A stretch of 64,000 bases of DNA, taken from assembly GCF_050624435.1 (NCBI RefSeq), contig NC_134531.1, forward strand, positions 257,190,812-257,254,811, written 5' to 3'. The notes under the pieces were generated by a model. That model did no database searches. It worked only from the letters and a program-made list of their open reading frames with translations, and was not told the origin of the DNA. Below are positions 1 to 11,745 of this stretch, one piece after another. The stretch is from Tenrec ecaudatus (taxonomy: Eukaryota; Chordata; Mammalia; Afrosoricida; Tenrecidae). Position numbers and translations under genes: made by a program. The first letter of the stretch is position 1. Every line of letters starts with the position of its first letter.

Positions 1-1394
1 AGTTATTTACCTGGACATTTCAAAGTAGTTATATTCCTTGCAAGACTGAACATGTAATATTCCAAGGTACCTAGAGGGAAAGCTTCCAAGTTTGTAATGA
101 GTCAGCAAGAGAAATCCTAGAATATCATTTCGACTGGTTTTTTAAATCTAATTACTAAGACCAGATCTGACAATGGGAAAAACTCTGTCTCTCAGGGAGG
201 GAAAAGCACTGGCAGATATATATATTACATAACGACAAAAAAAAATAAAGTCAAGAAGTTCTTGAAACATTTTTGGCGAGGTGTATATTAGCCAAAGGTA
301 GACTATTTTCACAGTTTTAACATGTGGAATTCCACGATACCTGGAGAATCTTGTTTTCTCATTTTTACCTTTAATTCACAGTCCCCTTCAGCTTCTTATC
401 CAATAAATTTCAGTTGACATTATCAGGTTGATCTCCTAGAGGTAATTATTTGAAGGAGCGCAATACTTAAATAGAAGTCTTCATTAATTAAGATAAGCTA
501 TTTTTTTATTAAAAGTGGAATGCAGGGTATATTTTGGTTTATACACTATACTGATTATCTCATTACAGTAGTTCTGAGATTCCATCCAGCCTCAAAGGCT
601 CCAAAATTCTGGGATACATTTAGAATCTGTAGTTCTGTTCTGCATTTTCCGTCTTTGAATCAGGGTTCTTTCAGATTTTGAAGATAAATTGGATGTTTAT
701 TTCATTAATGGACAAAAAGCCTATGTTAAACTCTATGAGCTAAACCTGAAACCTAGCACTTCACTTTAATTAAATGTACATCCTATCTACTTACTTATTT
801 TTATGGCAAATAGTTTCACCATATAATTTCTTGTACTTAAAATACATAGAATGAAAAGGAATGAAAAATTAATTCCATGCAATGTTGAGTTTAGAGGGGT
901 GGTCTCAAGGCAAACCCCTTATATAAAATAATAAAATCCATTAAAAATACAGTGCTTTATAATATTTCAAAAAATCATTACCTGACACAGGAAAAGAAAA
1001 GCATTTGACATGAATTTCATGTTATGTGTATTTTTAGTTAGAGCTGTATTTCTTGTTGGAATAGTTCATGAATTTGGATAACCATAGATTACATTTTCAG
1101 GAGTAACATGATTTTAAATATTATTTTTCTTTCCCTAATTTTCAGACTACAGTTCTCTGAGCAGTAAATGTATTTGTTCACAATATATAAAAAGGTTTCA
1201 AAATTAGTAGATAAATTTCATTAATTTTATTTCATTTATTCCATTTGCCTATGAAGTTTTTCTTTCCCTCCATAATCCAGACACATAAAAGAACAAATCT
1301 GCAAGATTATATCCTAATGCCTGTCTATTGCTTATAATTTTTCTATAAATTAGTGTCAAAAATAAGAAGAAAATGTTTATTAATATAAACTACC
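1..1394. other. Unassigned AT-rich intergenic DNA
   Basis: I see no gene, SINE or LINE signature that I can name here. The sequence is AT-rich with scattered short A and T runs. The RTE copy that starts at 1395 stops abruptly at this edge, so the boundary may be an old deletion or rearrangement point. Confidence 0.6.
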
Positions 1395-1917
1395 TCTTGA
1401 AATGGCGGAACGTTGACTTGTTCTTTTGAGTACAAGGACCCCGTACATTCCTTCCATCTTCCTTTGATGCTGCATGCATCATTCAATATTTTTCCATAAA
1501 ATTTTTCAAGACAGAAACTTGAGGCTTGATTTTTTTTATGTTCTTTCAGTTTAAGGTGTGCTGAACATGTTCTTCATTTTGGGTTTCTAATCTAGCTCTT
1601 TCTATATTTAATTCTAATATTTTAATTTCTGTTTTCCAGCTGCTGTTTGAAGATTTCTGATCAGCTGTTTGATGTGACTATTCTTTCAAGAACAAGTCTC
1701 TGACGTCCACTTTGATCTCTTCCTTCTTTCCTGTCTTTTTAATGACCTTTTGCTTTCTTTATGTGTGATGTTCTTAATGCCACCCAGAGCTCATAGGGGC
1801 AGTTACCATGAGTACTTCATGCATTAAATCTGGTTTGAGATATTCTCAAAATACATGTGGGACATATTTAAAGTCATTTTTTAATTTTCATGGCCTTGTT
1901 TCTTTTACTTTTTTATA

Positions 1918-4200
1918 AATAATTTTATAGTGGGTTCATACAACTCTTATCACAATCTATCCATCCATCCATTGTGTCAAGCACATTTGTACATTTGTTG
2001 CCATCATCATTCTCAAAACATTTTCTTTCTACTTCAACCCTTGGTATCAGCTCCTCATTTTCCCCTCCTACCCCACCCTCTCTCACTCAGGAACCCTTGA
2101 TAATTTATAAATTATTATTGTTTTGTCATGTCTTCCATTATCTAATGTCTCCCTTCACCCACTTTTCTTTGTTCCGTCCCCCAGGGAGGGGGCTATACGT
2201 AGATCATTGTGATAGCTTTCACCTTCCTCACCTTTTCCTTACCCTCCTGGTATCACTACTCTCATTATTGCTTCTGAGGGGTGTATCTGTCTTAGATCCC
2301 CTGTGTTTCCAGCTCTTATCTGTGCCAGCGTACATCCTCTGGTCTATCCAGATTTGTGAGGTAGAATTGGGATCCTGATAGTGAGGAGTAGGTAGCATTA
2401 AGGAACTAGAGAAAATAGGATGTTTCATCATTGCTATGTTGCACACTGACGGGCTCTCTCCTCCCTGTGACCCTTCTGTAAGGGGGTGTCTAGTTGCCTA
2501 TGGATAGGCTTTGGGTCTCTACTCTGCACTCCCTCTCATTTACAATGTTATGATTTTTTGTTCTTTGATGCCTGATACCTGATCCTATCGACAACTCATG
2601 ATCACACAGGTAGGTGTGCTCCTTCCATGTGAGATTTGTTGTTTCTCAGCTAATTTATCTTCAAGTCTTTAAGACCCCAGATGCTATATCTTTTGATAGA
2701 TGGGCACCATCAGCTTTCTTCACTACATTTGCTTATGCACTCACTTTGTCTTTAGCAATTATGTCGAGAAGGTGAGCATCATGAAATGCCCGTTAAATAG
2801 GACAAGATATTCTTGTGTTGAGGAAGTACTTGAGTAGAGACCCAATGTCCATCTGCTACCTTAATAATAAACCTTCATATATATATATAATTTCCCAATT
2901 GTCATATATAAGTATATTTACATATGTACATGCCTGTATTTAGACCCTTATAAAAGCCCTTTGTCTACTAGTTCTTTCTTCTATTTCCTTTAAGTCTCCT
3001 CTCATCCCACTATCATGTTCATCCTTAATTTGGGTTTCAGTAATTTCTGTCGGTTGTATTGCCATTGATCAAGCCCTACAAGGTCTCCTACACCCTCCTT
3101 ACCATTGATTTTAGATAACTTTTTGTTCTCTTGAACCTTGGGTTTGTTAACACCCATTTCCTCCCCCACCTAACCCCACCTCCCCTTCTCCCATGGTCCC
3201 CTGGAACCATTGGTCCTATTGTTTTCTCCTGCAGATTATTTATCCCACCTATATAGATAGGCCTGCAGAGATAACAATATGCACCCCCAAATAAACAAAA
3301 TAGAGCAACACAAAGCAACAAAAGAAGGCAAAGCAACAACAACAACAAAAACAATGACAAAGAGAGAAAAGCCCGTAAACAGTTCAAGGTCTGTTTGTTG
3401 ACCTGTAGAAGTGTTTTCTGGTAGAGTCTGGCGGGGTGCCTCACTCTGGCCCCGAAGTCTATTTTTGGTATTCCCTGGTGACTTTGTATCTACTTCCCTT
3501 TCTTTTCTGTTGCACACACTTAGTGTTTTACCTCGGTGTGATGGGGCTGGATTGGGCTCAGTTCCCATTCTGTGCCTCCAGTGTTGTTCTCCATAGCACT
3601 ATGGGTCAGTGAGGGACATCGTGTCTCATAGTGTGGCCGGCCTTATGGTCCTTTCTATGGATTGGCTGCTCTGAGCAGGAATATCATCCATATGGCTTGG
3701 TGGGCCAGGTGGGCCAGGATGTGTTACACTCTCTCTTCTTGACCCTTCATTTGCTCCTGTGTGCTCTGATCAGACATGCCCCTCGCCCTGAGCTGTAGCT
3801 TCTGTGTTGTCTTCTGAAGTCAATTATTCTCCCAGTAGGGCGGCGGGGGGTGGGGGGTGGGGGAGGGACTGTCCACATAGTTGGGATTAGGGCCAGCACC
3901 CCAGATCTCTTTATTGGTTCACGACTTCATTCCAGTGTGTTGCATTCACGTCTTTAAGCACTGGGTTAAATTCTCCTCCCTCTTTCCCTGTGGAGATATA
4001 AACAATACCCTTCGCTTGGGTGAGTTAGTGCCCTGTGCCTCCGCTACCCATGTCGTTTTCCCTCTCCTTTTTAGTTAGCTACCATACACATCCGTGTATT
4101 TTGTCTGGTCCCTGCCATACTACCTGGACCTCACCCCAGGAAAGTTTTTATACAGTAGCTTTTGCCCTATGCCCCTTTTGCATTTTCTTTTAAGTTTGCC
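1918..4200 (-). other. L1 3' untranslated region
   Basis: This 2.3-kb stretch lies downstream of the ORF2 stop of the L1 at 1918-8658. It has the pyrimidine-rich plus-strand tracts and the block around 2580-2790 that recur in the other L1 copies at 9.4, 49, 59.4 and 60 kb. The block around 2580-2790 is present once here but twice in the copy at 48.3 kb. The short ORFs in this part are chance frames. Confidence 0.8.
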
Positions 4201-6200
4201 TCAGCAGACTCGTGTTGTACTTGTCCATTTGTGCTTGGCTTTGCTTAGCATGACTTCCTCCAGTTCTTCCAATGCGGCGGTGTGCTTCATGCGTTCATCA
4301 CTGCTTTTTAGTGATGCATAATACTCCATTGTATGCATGTACCACAGTTTTTTAGTCCATTTGTCTGTTGATGGAAATGTGAGTTGTTTCCAGCTTTGCG
4401 ACTGTGAACTGTGCCGCAATGAACATTGGAGCACAGATGTCTGGCCTTGTTTGTTTCTTGCCTCTTCTGGGTATATGCCCAGTAGGGGGATTGCTGGGTC
4501 ATATGGCAGCTCAATTTACATCTGTTTTATATATCACCAAATCGATATCCACAGTGGCTGTACATACCTACAAGTCCACCAGCAGTGGATGAGATTTCCT
4601 ATCTCACCATAGCCCCTCCAACACTTGTTGCTTTCTGATTTTTTTAATTGGGCTATCTTTGAGGGTGTTGGGGGGTATCTATTTTTGTTTTAATGGATAT
4701 TTCTCTTATGGCTAATGTTTGCTAAAGATGTGTTCCCAGTCTATGGGTTCTGTTACTACTGTCTTGGTTACTTCGCTCAATGTGCACAGGTGTTTTATCT
4801 TCAATAAATCCCACTTGTCAGTTTGTGCCTCCTCTGTATTTGTGTTCTTTCCTGTTTTTGATAGCCTATGTATTCCCCACACCAAAGTTCTCAAGCTTCA
4901 ATTCCCTCTCTGATGGTCCGCATAGTTTGGGGTTTTATTTCGAGGTCTATGATCCACCTTGAGTTTATTCTTGTGCATGGAGTGAGATAGAATCTTGCTT
5001 CATTTTTCTGCAGGTAAATATCCAATTTTTTTCCAGCACCACTTGTTGAAGAGGGCATCTGCATTGAATTTGGTATTTTTTGGAACCTTATCAAATATCA
5101 GTTGTCTGTATGCTGATGAATTTATTTCTGGGTTTTCAGATCTTTTCAAATGGTCTGAGTATCTGTCATTATATCAATACATGCGGTTTTGACAACTATG
5201 GCTGTAAAAATATTTGCTGAAATCATGTAAAGCAAGCCCTCCTACTCAGTCCTTCTTCAGTAGTTTGATGCTAATTCTGGGTTCTTTTGGCTCCATATAA
5301 AGTTTGTAATGATTTTTTTTGAAGAAAGATGATGAAAATTATATTGGAATTGCATTAAACTCATATAGTGCCATGGGCAGAACTGACATCTTTACTATAT
5401 TGAGTCTTCCAATCCACAAGCATAGGATAATCTTCCATTTGTTGAGGTCACTCTTGCTTTCTTGTAATATTGTTCTGTAGTTTTCCTCATATAGATCTTT
5501 ATTTCTGTTAGTCAGGTATATCCCTAGCTATTCTATTGGCCAATATTTTGTTAAGGATTTTTGCATCAATATTCATTAGGGATATTGGTCTGTAGTTCCC
5601 CATTCTTGTGGGATCCTTGCCCGGTTTCAGTATCAGAGTTATATTAGCTTCATAGAAAGAGTTCTGGAGTTTTCCTTTTTTTTTTTTGTATTTCGCAGAA
5701 TAGCTTTGTAAATATCTCTCAGGTCAAATTGTCTAATTGTAGTGTTTAGATTTCTAGCCCCCTTATTGTGTTTCTTTCCCTGTGATCTATCTTTCTCAGA
5801 GAACAGTGTATTTAAGTCACCTACTATAATTGTTGAGGCTCTGATTTCTTTGTTCATCTTTTTGAGCTTTTGATTGACGTATTCAGCAGGTCTCTTGTTC
5901 AAGGGATATATATTTAAAGTGCTTAATGCTTCTTTGTTTACAGTTCCCTTGAGCATTATATAGTGTCCCTCCTCATATCTTTTTATGGTTTGCACTTTGA
6001 GGTCAATTTTATCAGAGATTAGCATTGCAACCCCTCCCTTTTTAGAAGTGCTGTTTGCTTGGCATGTTTTCTCCCTATTTTTGTATGTAATCATGAGTTA
6101 TGTCTACTTTAGACAGCAGATTGATGTGTTGTGTTTTTAAGCCAGACTGCTAGCCTCCGTCTTTTAATGCCTGACTTCAGTCCATTAATTTTCAGGGTTA
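4201..6200 (-). pseudogene. L1 ORF2 pseudogene (endonuclease and reverse transcriptase remnants)
   Basis: Minus-strand fragments translate to recognisable L1 ORF2. The C-terminal piece (4201-4434) contains [17 protein letters not shown], the middle pieces lie at 4712-4894 and 4891-5094, and the endonuclease piece (5639-6094) contains GHYIMLKG and IIVGDLNT. Near 5530 the sequence jumps from the region after the reverse-transcriptase core to the ILNKILA part before it, so the catalytic YADD/FADD segment is deleted. Near 5680 the endonuclease is joined to the reverse transcriptase with the linker missing, next to a run of T. Several stops and frameshifts remain. Confidence 0.85.
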
Positions 6201-6559
6201 TTATCTCCACCTGCAGACTCTGTAATGTTATCTTATATGTTTTGTGTTGGGTATTTTCCTACCTTCCTTTCTTACCAGTTTGTTGTGCATATGCATATGT
6301 TTGGGTGTGATTCATTCTTGATTTCTCGCCCCCTCATAAGCCACTGCTATCTTGGGGGCTGTTTGCTCTTTGTTGCCCTCTAGGTGGGGTTATTCCATAT
6401 GGCGATCCCTTGTTTGTCCTTAGTCAGTGGTGTTCTTCTGCCCATACTGAATCCAAGGATCGTTTGTAGGGCTTGGTTTTGTTTTTAACATATTCTTTGA
6501 GTTTTTTCTTGCCTGGGTGGACTCTTACTTGTCCATCTATCTTGATAGGTCATTTGGCT

Positions 6560-7400
6560 GGATAGAAAATTCTTGAGTTTGCATTATTTTCCTTCATTTT
6601 TTGGAATATGTTACTCCACTCTTTCTTCTTCTTTTAGTGTCTTCAGATAGTTCTGAGCATATTCTTATTTAGAAACTGTATATGTGATTGTTTTTTTCTC
6701 TAGCCGCTCTCCTGATTTGCTCCTTTCCCTCAAAGTTGGGTAGCTTAACTATTATGTGCCTTGGTGACTTTTTCTTGAGATTCAATCTAGCTAGTTTTCT
6801 TTCAGCCTCCTGAATGGTTGCCTGGTTTTCATTCATTAAGCTGGGGACATGTTCCTCCAAGAATTCTCTATTTTCACAGTTGACTTCTTTGTTGTGTCTT
6901 CCTTCAGTAATCCAATTATTCTGATGTTGTTCATTTTCATAGCATCAGACATAGCTCTTAGGTTTTTTTCAGCTTCTCTGATTATCTTATTAGACTTTTG
7001 TTCACATTTGTTAATGTCTGCTTGGCTACCCTCGGTCATTGGTGCAATGCCTTGTTAATTGGATGCAAAAGGCAGTGAGTCTTCTACTGGCTTGTGCTAT
7101 CTTGTCCCTAAGCTCTGGTATTTCCCTTTTTGTATGGGCTTTATCTAATCTATCATTTCATCACTTTTCTGTATTTGTTTCCTTCATATACCATATGACT
7201 CCAAGCAGCATTCTGAACATTTCTTTCCGTGGCAAATCAATGTCTGCTTCTTCAGTGCACATCATTAAGCTCAGGATATCTTCCGACATTGCCTTTTATT
7301 TCTCCTATATTTTCCGTTGAGGTCATTGGAGCTGATTTCTGTTTGCCTTTTATTGTTTTAGAGGAGTCCGGTGCCTTTTTTCAAAGTGTCTAAGAGCACC
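6560..7400 (-). pseudogene. L1 ORF1 pseudogene (RNA-binding protein)
   Basis: Two minus-strand frames (6669-6860 and 6836-7039) match the L1 ORF1 protein. The first has the C-terminal-domain motif PRHIIVKLPNF followed by RRAAREK; the second has the RRM-like start NNIRIIGL. The N-terminal coiled-coil part lies to the right, up to about 7400, without a long open frame. ORF1p normally trimerises and coats L1 RNA. The frame changes around 6840-6860, so no functional protein is made. Confidence 0.83.
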
Positions 7401-8658
7401 GGGCTCTCTCTGGAAGCCTTGTAGGAATGTTTCTTCAAACTGCCTGTAGCTAATTGGACTTACATTGGCTTACTGCTTTATCTCCTGTAGCTTTACTCTT
7501 TCCCTAGTCAATCAGTATTCTGTTATTTGGAGGGCACTTTGCATTGTCCTCTCGGGAGACAATGGTTGGGTGGTTGAGGATCTTCACTGTGTGATTTCAC
7601 AAGGAACCGTGATGGTGTGGCCCACAGCAGTTTGGGCACTGCAGATGGTATGTGGGCATACCTGTTGCAGAGGGACTGCCACAGAAGGCAGGTGGGTGTG
7701 CCCACTTTGATGTAGAGCACTGCAGATGGTGGGTGGAATATTCCCTAGTAAGTTATATAGCCATAGAAGTTGGGTATAGGTTCTTGCAGCAGCATGGAGT
7801 GCTAGAGAGTGTTGACCGAGTTGCCTTAGGCTGTGTGAGGTACTACAGCAGGCAAGAGGAAGTTCCCTCAGACACGTGAGACCACAGAGGATGGGTAGCA
7901 GCTCTCTCATTGATGCACACAGAATTTTCCCTGGAAGAAGGTGGGCTGAATTTCCATAGTCACAAGTTAAGCACTGTAAAGGGAGGGCAGAATTTCCCCC
8001 AGAAGAAGGTGGGTGAGGTTTCCCCAGCTGTGTGTTAAGCAAAGGGTGGGTGAGCATGTGAGATTTCTTCTGGAGGAAGTTGGGCAGGATATCCCCAGAG
8101 GCAGGTTGGCAAGCTTTCTATAGCATCGTGTTAGCTACCGAGGGTGGAACTCCCCACGTGGGTGTAGGGCAGGCTTAAATACCCTAGGCTAAGTGGAATG
8201 TCCTGGAGGTAGGCAGCAGCATGTGAGAGAATAGGGAATAGGAAAAAAAACACTGAGCCCAGTGAGACTGGGTGGAAACTGAGACAAGAGGGACACCAAA
8301 GTAACAATACAGCTGAGCCATGATCACCTGACTGTAGGGATGGAGGCTTTTAAACCCTGCCCCAAGACCATTGCAAGCTGTGGCTATGTTTAGATAGAGC
8401 CCTTGGTATGGCTCCAAAGGATCCCGGCTCTGGCCAAGACAGTGGTGGGGCTAAGGTTAAACCCTATTGGGCCTCCACTGCAGTTAGCCAAAAAACCCAG
8501 CTTCTCAAAACCTGTGCCCACTTATCTTTATGATGCTCCTCCTGTGACCCAGCAGTGCTGAATTTCCCTCATAGTGTTGACTCTCCTGAGCTAATTTCTG
8601 AGGTGTCCCTCTGGTATGTGTTACTCAGTCTCCATCTTGCCAGAAGTCCTCTTTTCTG
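7400..8658 (-). promoter_or_regulatory. L1 5'UTR with monomer-like degenerate repeats
   Basis: The region between ORF1 and the right target-site duplication must be the L1 5'UTR, which carries the element's promoter. From about 7560 to 8180 it is built of degenerate related units of roughly 65-95 bases. A repeated core reads gcactgcagatggt at 7636 and 7710 and gcactgtaaagggagg at 7973, and variants of gggtggg with aatttccc recur. Some rodent L1 families have monomer-repeat promoters; whether this one is homologous cannot be decided by eye. Confidence 0.6.
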
Positions 8659-8835
8659 TTTTACTTTCTTATACTTAGCCTATATTTACAAATGAGCATT
8701 AGCTCCTAGTCTGGGTTTAGGTACTGATACTGACCTTCTCAGTAATCTCTTACAAAAGATATATTCAGTTTGATTTCTGTGTAAGCCATCTAGAGAAGTC
8801 TACATGTATAGTTTCTATAGATACTTGTTTACAAG

Positions 8836-9038
8836 CTGAGTTTTTCAGTGCAGTTTCAATGCAGTTGTTTGTTTGGTTTTTGTCATTAGGTGCCTCGGTT
8901 GGTACTTGGGTTGGCTTATTTTCAAGTACATATGGTACTTTTGTTTTTCATTCTAAGTTAGTTTTTATGTTTGGAAAAATATAGTAAAACATTAAGGATA
9001 TATAATGTACTACATATTTTTCAGCAACTTCTACTATT
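8836..9038. other. Unassigned segment inside the nested L1 group
   Basis: About 200 bases between the RTE block ending near 8835 and the L1 fragment at 9053. It is AT-rich, with a T/G-rich run near 8870. I could not assign it; it may be the tail of the older L1 at 9395-10222 or an independent insertion. Confidence 0.4.
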
Positions 9039-9052
9039 ATTCTCATATTTTT

Positions 9053-9380
9053 TTTAACATTTTATTAGTACCTCATACAACTCTTATCACAGTCCATACA
9101 TATACATACATACATCAATTGTATAAAGCACATCCATACATTCCCTGCCCCAGTCATTCTCAAAGTATTTGCTCTCCACTTAAGCCCTTTGCATCAGGTC
9201 CGCTTTTTTTTACCCCTCCCTCCCCGCTCCCCCCTCCCCATTTGCCCTTGGTAAGTTATACATTGTTATTTTGTCATATCTTGCCCTATCCGGAGTCTCC
9301 CTTCCCCCTCTTCTCTGCCGTCCCTCTCCCAGGGAAGAGGTCACATGTGGATCCTTGTAATCAGTTCCCCCTTTCCAACT
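9053..9380 (-). mobile_element. L1 3' end, 5'-truncated, with target-site duplication
   Basis: A 328-base 3' terminal L1 fragment: the plus strand starts with a T run and attttattagtacctcatac and ends in the pyrimidine-rich 3'UTR. A perfect 14-bp duplication (attctcatattttt) lies at 9039-9052 and 9381-9394. It is a young-subfamily insertion next to or inside an older L1. Confidence 0.88.
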
Positions 9381-9394
9381 ATTCTCATATTTTT

Positions 9395-10222
9395 AAAATT
9401 GATAGATAATTTTACTGTGAGCTCTTACATATATTATAACAGTCCACACATCATTACATTAAATAGAAATGCACAAATATTGCCATCAACAATTTCAAAA
9501 CATTATCTTTCTTCTTGAGTCCCTTGATATCAGTTCATCTTTTTTCCTCCCTCCCCCACACTGCCTCTCTCAAGAACCCTTAATGTATCCTTTATTGCTG
9601 TATATACATGTCTTATACTACCCCCTCTTTCCTTACCCTTACAACCCTCGTATTTGTCCTCCTTAAGGGGGGTTATTTCACCATCATTTTTATCAAATCC
9701 CCCTTCCCATCCATCTTATCTTCCCCTATGCTCCTGAAGTTGTTACTTTTATCACTTTGAAGGGTTTGTCTATCCTGAATTCTATAAATTAAAAGCTTTC
9801 ACGTATACTGGTGTAGGTATGCCAGGCTTGCTGGATTTGCAAGGTATGACTGAGACCATAATATTGGTGGGAGGAAGGGTTAAGGACCTAAGAAGTGTCA
9901 TGTGTTTTGTCAGTGCTATACTGCCCTCTGGATGAATCTTCTCTTCCATGTGACCCCTTCTGCTGGAATGTCCAATTATCCCTGGATGAGCTCTGGATCT
10001 CTACCTCGACCCCTCTCCTTCTAACAATTTGGCAATGGACACTCCCCACCTTTCCAACATGATTGCTTAAGACAAACTGGGCACATAAGAAAATGTGGCA
10101 AAGAAAGCAAATGGTGCCTGCATATTAAAAGGTATAGTGTCTGGGCTCTTAAAAACTTGAAGCCAAACAACCAGCCATTTTGCAGGGAATCAACAAATTC
10201 CACATGATAGGACACCAACCAC
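9395..10222 (-). mobile_element. Older L1 3'UTR fragment
   Basis: About 830 bases of diverged minus-strand L1 3'UTR. It has the same order of blocks as the 3'UTRs at 1.9-2.8 kb and 48.4-49.6 kb but many substitutions. RTE copy A resumes immediately after it near 10225. Confidence 0.75.
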
Positions 10223-11097
10223 TATGCTTGTTTTGTATTGTTGAAAAAAAGGTATTTGCAATGTAGAAATTTTTGGCCTTGCCAAACTATGCTATGCATT
10301 CTCCAACTTCATTTTTTTTACCAAGACCATATTTTCTAACATGGCATCTTCTTTGTTTGCATTTCAATCTCCAATAATTATTAATTTATTGATTGCATAT
10401 TTGGCCAAATTCAGATTGAAGACTGGTAGAATTGTTTAATCTCTTCATTTCTAGCTTTAATGGCTGTGCATAAATTTGAATAATAGTTGTTTTAACTGGA
10501 TTTCTTTGTATGTGGATAGATATTATCTTGTCACCGATAGCATTGTACATCAAGATATATCTTGAAATTTATTTCATGAGGATGAATGTGATGCCCTCCC
10601 TAATGAATCTGTCATCCCTAGTACAGTAAGTCATATGATTTTCTTATTCACAATGGCCAGTACCAGTCCATTTCAGCTCACTAATGACTAGATATAGATC
10701 TTTATGAATTCTATTTCATTTTTAGTAACTTCCTATTTTGTTAGATGTATGCTTCATAAATTCCAAGTTCTCATCATTAAATTATATTTGCATCTGTTTC
10801 TTCTCATTTTGAACTGTGTCTCATCAGCAAAAAAAGGTTCCATAGATTTCTTTCTACAGGATTCACTCCATTCTTATTATGGTTGACTTTACTCTAAGAA
10901 GGTAGCTCTTTCTGTGTCATATTTTTTTTATTACTTTCTAACCTAAGGGGCATCTCCTGGCACTGTCTCTGACAGTATTCTGCTTCTATTATGAGGTTTT
11001 CAGCATATGTGACAATGGTTTGATACTATCAATAACAGTTACAATTGCTAACTCATCTGTATTATACAGACTGTTTCTTCTTTGTACTCTTTGCCTA

Positions 11098-11417
11098 TGA
11101 GTTAGTTTACTCAGCCAACCTGGCCAATAAACATACATGGGGTTAATTGAGGGCAGAGAGATAAACGGCTCAGTGAGCCTCGCCTTTTGTGTTCTTGTGT
11201 CTTTTGCTTTCTGATGGTCTGAGCAGGGTGCAGCTGCCATAGCCAGTTTCCTGCTTTAGCTGGCAAGGCTCACTTCCTGCAAGACATCCCCAAGGAGAAG
11301 CCACATGAACCTACACCAATGCAGCCCTGTGCGCTGGAGCAGCCGTGTGGAGACACCTGCCAGTGCTGAGATGTTTATATGTTCACTGATTTGACTTTAC
11401 TTCTGCAGTTGGCATCA

Positions 11418-11464
<47 letters not shown>

Positions 11465-11640
11465 AAGATGGAGGAGGACTTTGTGGATTGTTGTCAGACA
11501 TATGGGTTTATGCTGGACTTTGGGGCTTGGCTCTCACTGGGTTGGCTGTTTTCTTGATGTGCACATAATATTTATATAAAACTCTCTCTTATACATGAGT
11601 TTTTGTGGATTTGATTCCCTAAAGTACCCAGGTTAACACA
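11098..11640 (+). mobile_element. ERVL-type solo LTR in RTE copy A
   Basis: A 543-base LTR-like element starting tgagttagttt and ending ggttaacaca, matching the TG...CA rule. The flanking five bases (gccta at 11093-11097 and gcctg at 11641-11645) match at four of five positions, and RTE sequence continues on both sides. Its layout, with 'ccaacctggcc' near the start and 'ggatttgattccctaaagta' near the end, resembles MLT2-type ERVL LTRs. It contains a GT microsatellite at 11420-11461. Confidence 0.78.
11420..11461. repeat. (GT)n microsatellite
   Basis: About 21 uninterrupted TG/GT units inside the solo LTR. The related LTR at 28082-28582 has only 'tgtgtgtatt' at the same place, so the array expanded after insertion. 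Confidence 0.95.
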
Positions 11641-11745
11641 GCCTGAAAACTGATGAAACCTGTTCACTTTGGCCCTGATGGCATTTGACATAGCTTTCAG
11701 CATCACAGCAAAACATAAGCAACCACATTAATATGCAGTGCTATA

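Larger units (their letters stand above)
1918..8658 (-). mobile_element. L1 LINE, near full-length insertion, decayed
   Basis: One minus-strand L1 of about 6.7 kb inserted into RTE copy A. The flanks carry a 15-bp target-site duplication with one mismatch (1903-1917 and 8659-8673), and RTE sequence continues on both sides, so both ends are real. From right to left it holds a 5'UTR (about 7400-8658), ORF1 (about 6560-7400), ORF2 (about 4200-6200) and a long 3'UTR (1918-4200). ORF2 is much shorter than the usual 3.8 kb because of internal deletions, and every frame has stops. It is an inactive fossil. Confidence 0.88.
1395..11745 (-). mobile_element. RTE/BovB-clade LINE, copy A, split by later insertions
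   Basis: Three separated blocks (about 1395-1902, 8674-8835 and 10225-11097) plus a fourth at 11641-11745 follow one another in the order of a single RTE/BovB element read on the minus strand. The rightmost blocks hold the 5' region and the apurinic-endonuclease coding region; the left block is the linker before the reverse transcriptase. The reverse transcriptase and 3' end are missing to the left of 1395, which is unusual because LINEs normally lose the 5' end. All reading frames are broken. Splitting elements are an L1 (1918-8658), an older L1 group (about 8836-10222) and a solo LTR (11098-11640). Confidence 0.85.

Noticed and set aside
7584..8057. 157-codon minus frame in the L1 5'UTR region as a possible extra L1 ORF
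   Set aside because: It coincides with repeat units, has no known domain, and its composition follows the repeats. It is on the L1 sense strand, so an upstream ORF cannot be excluded, but there is no support.
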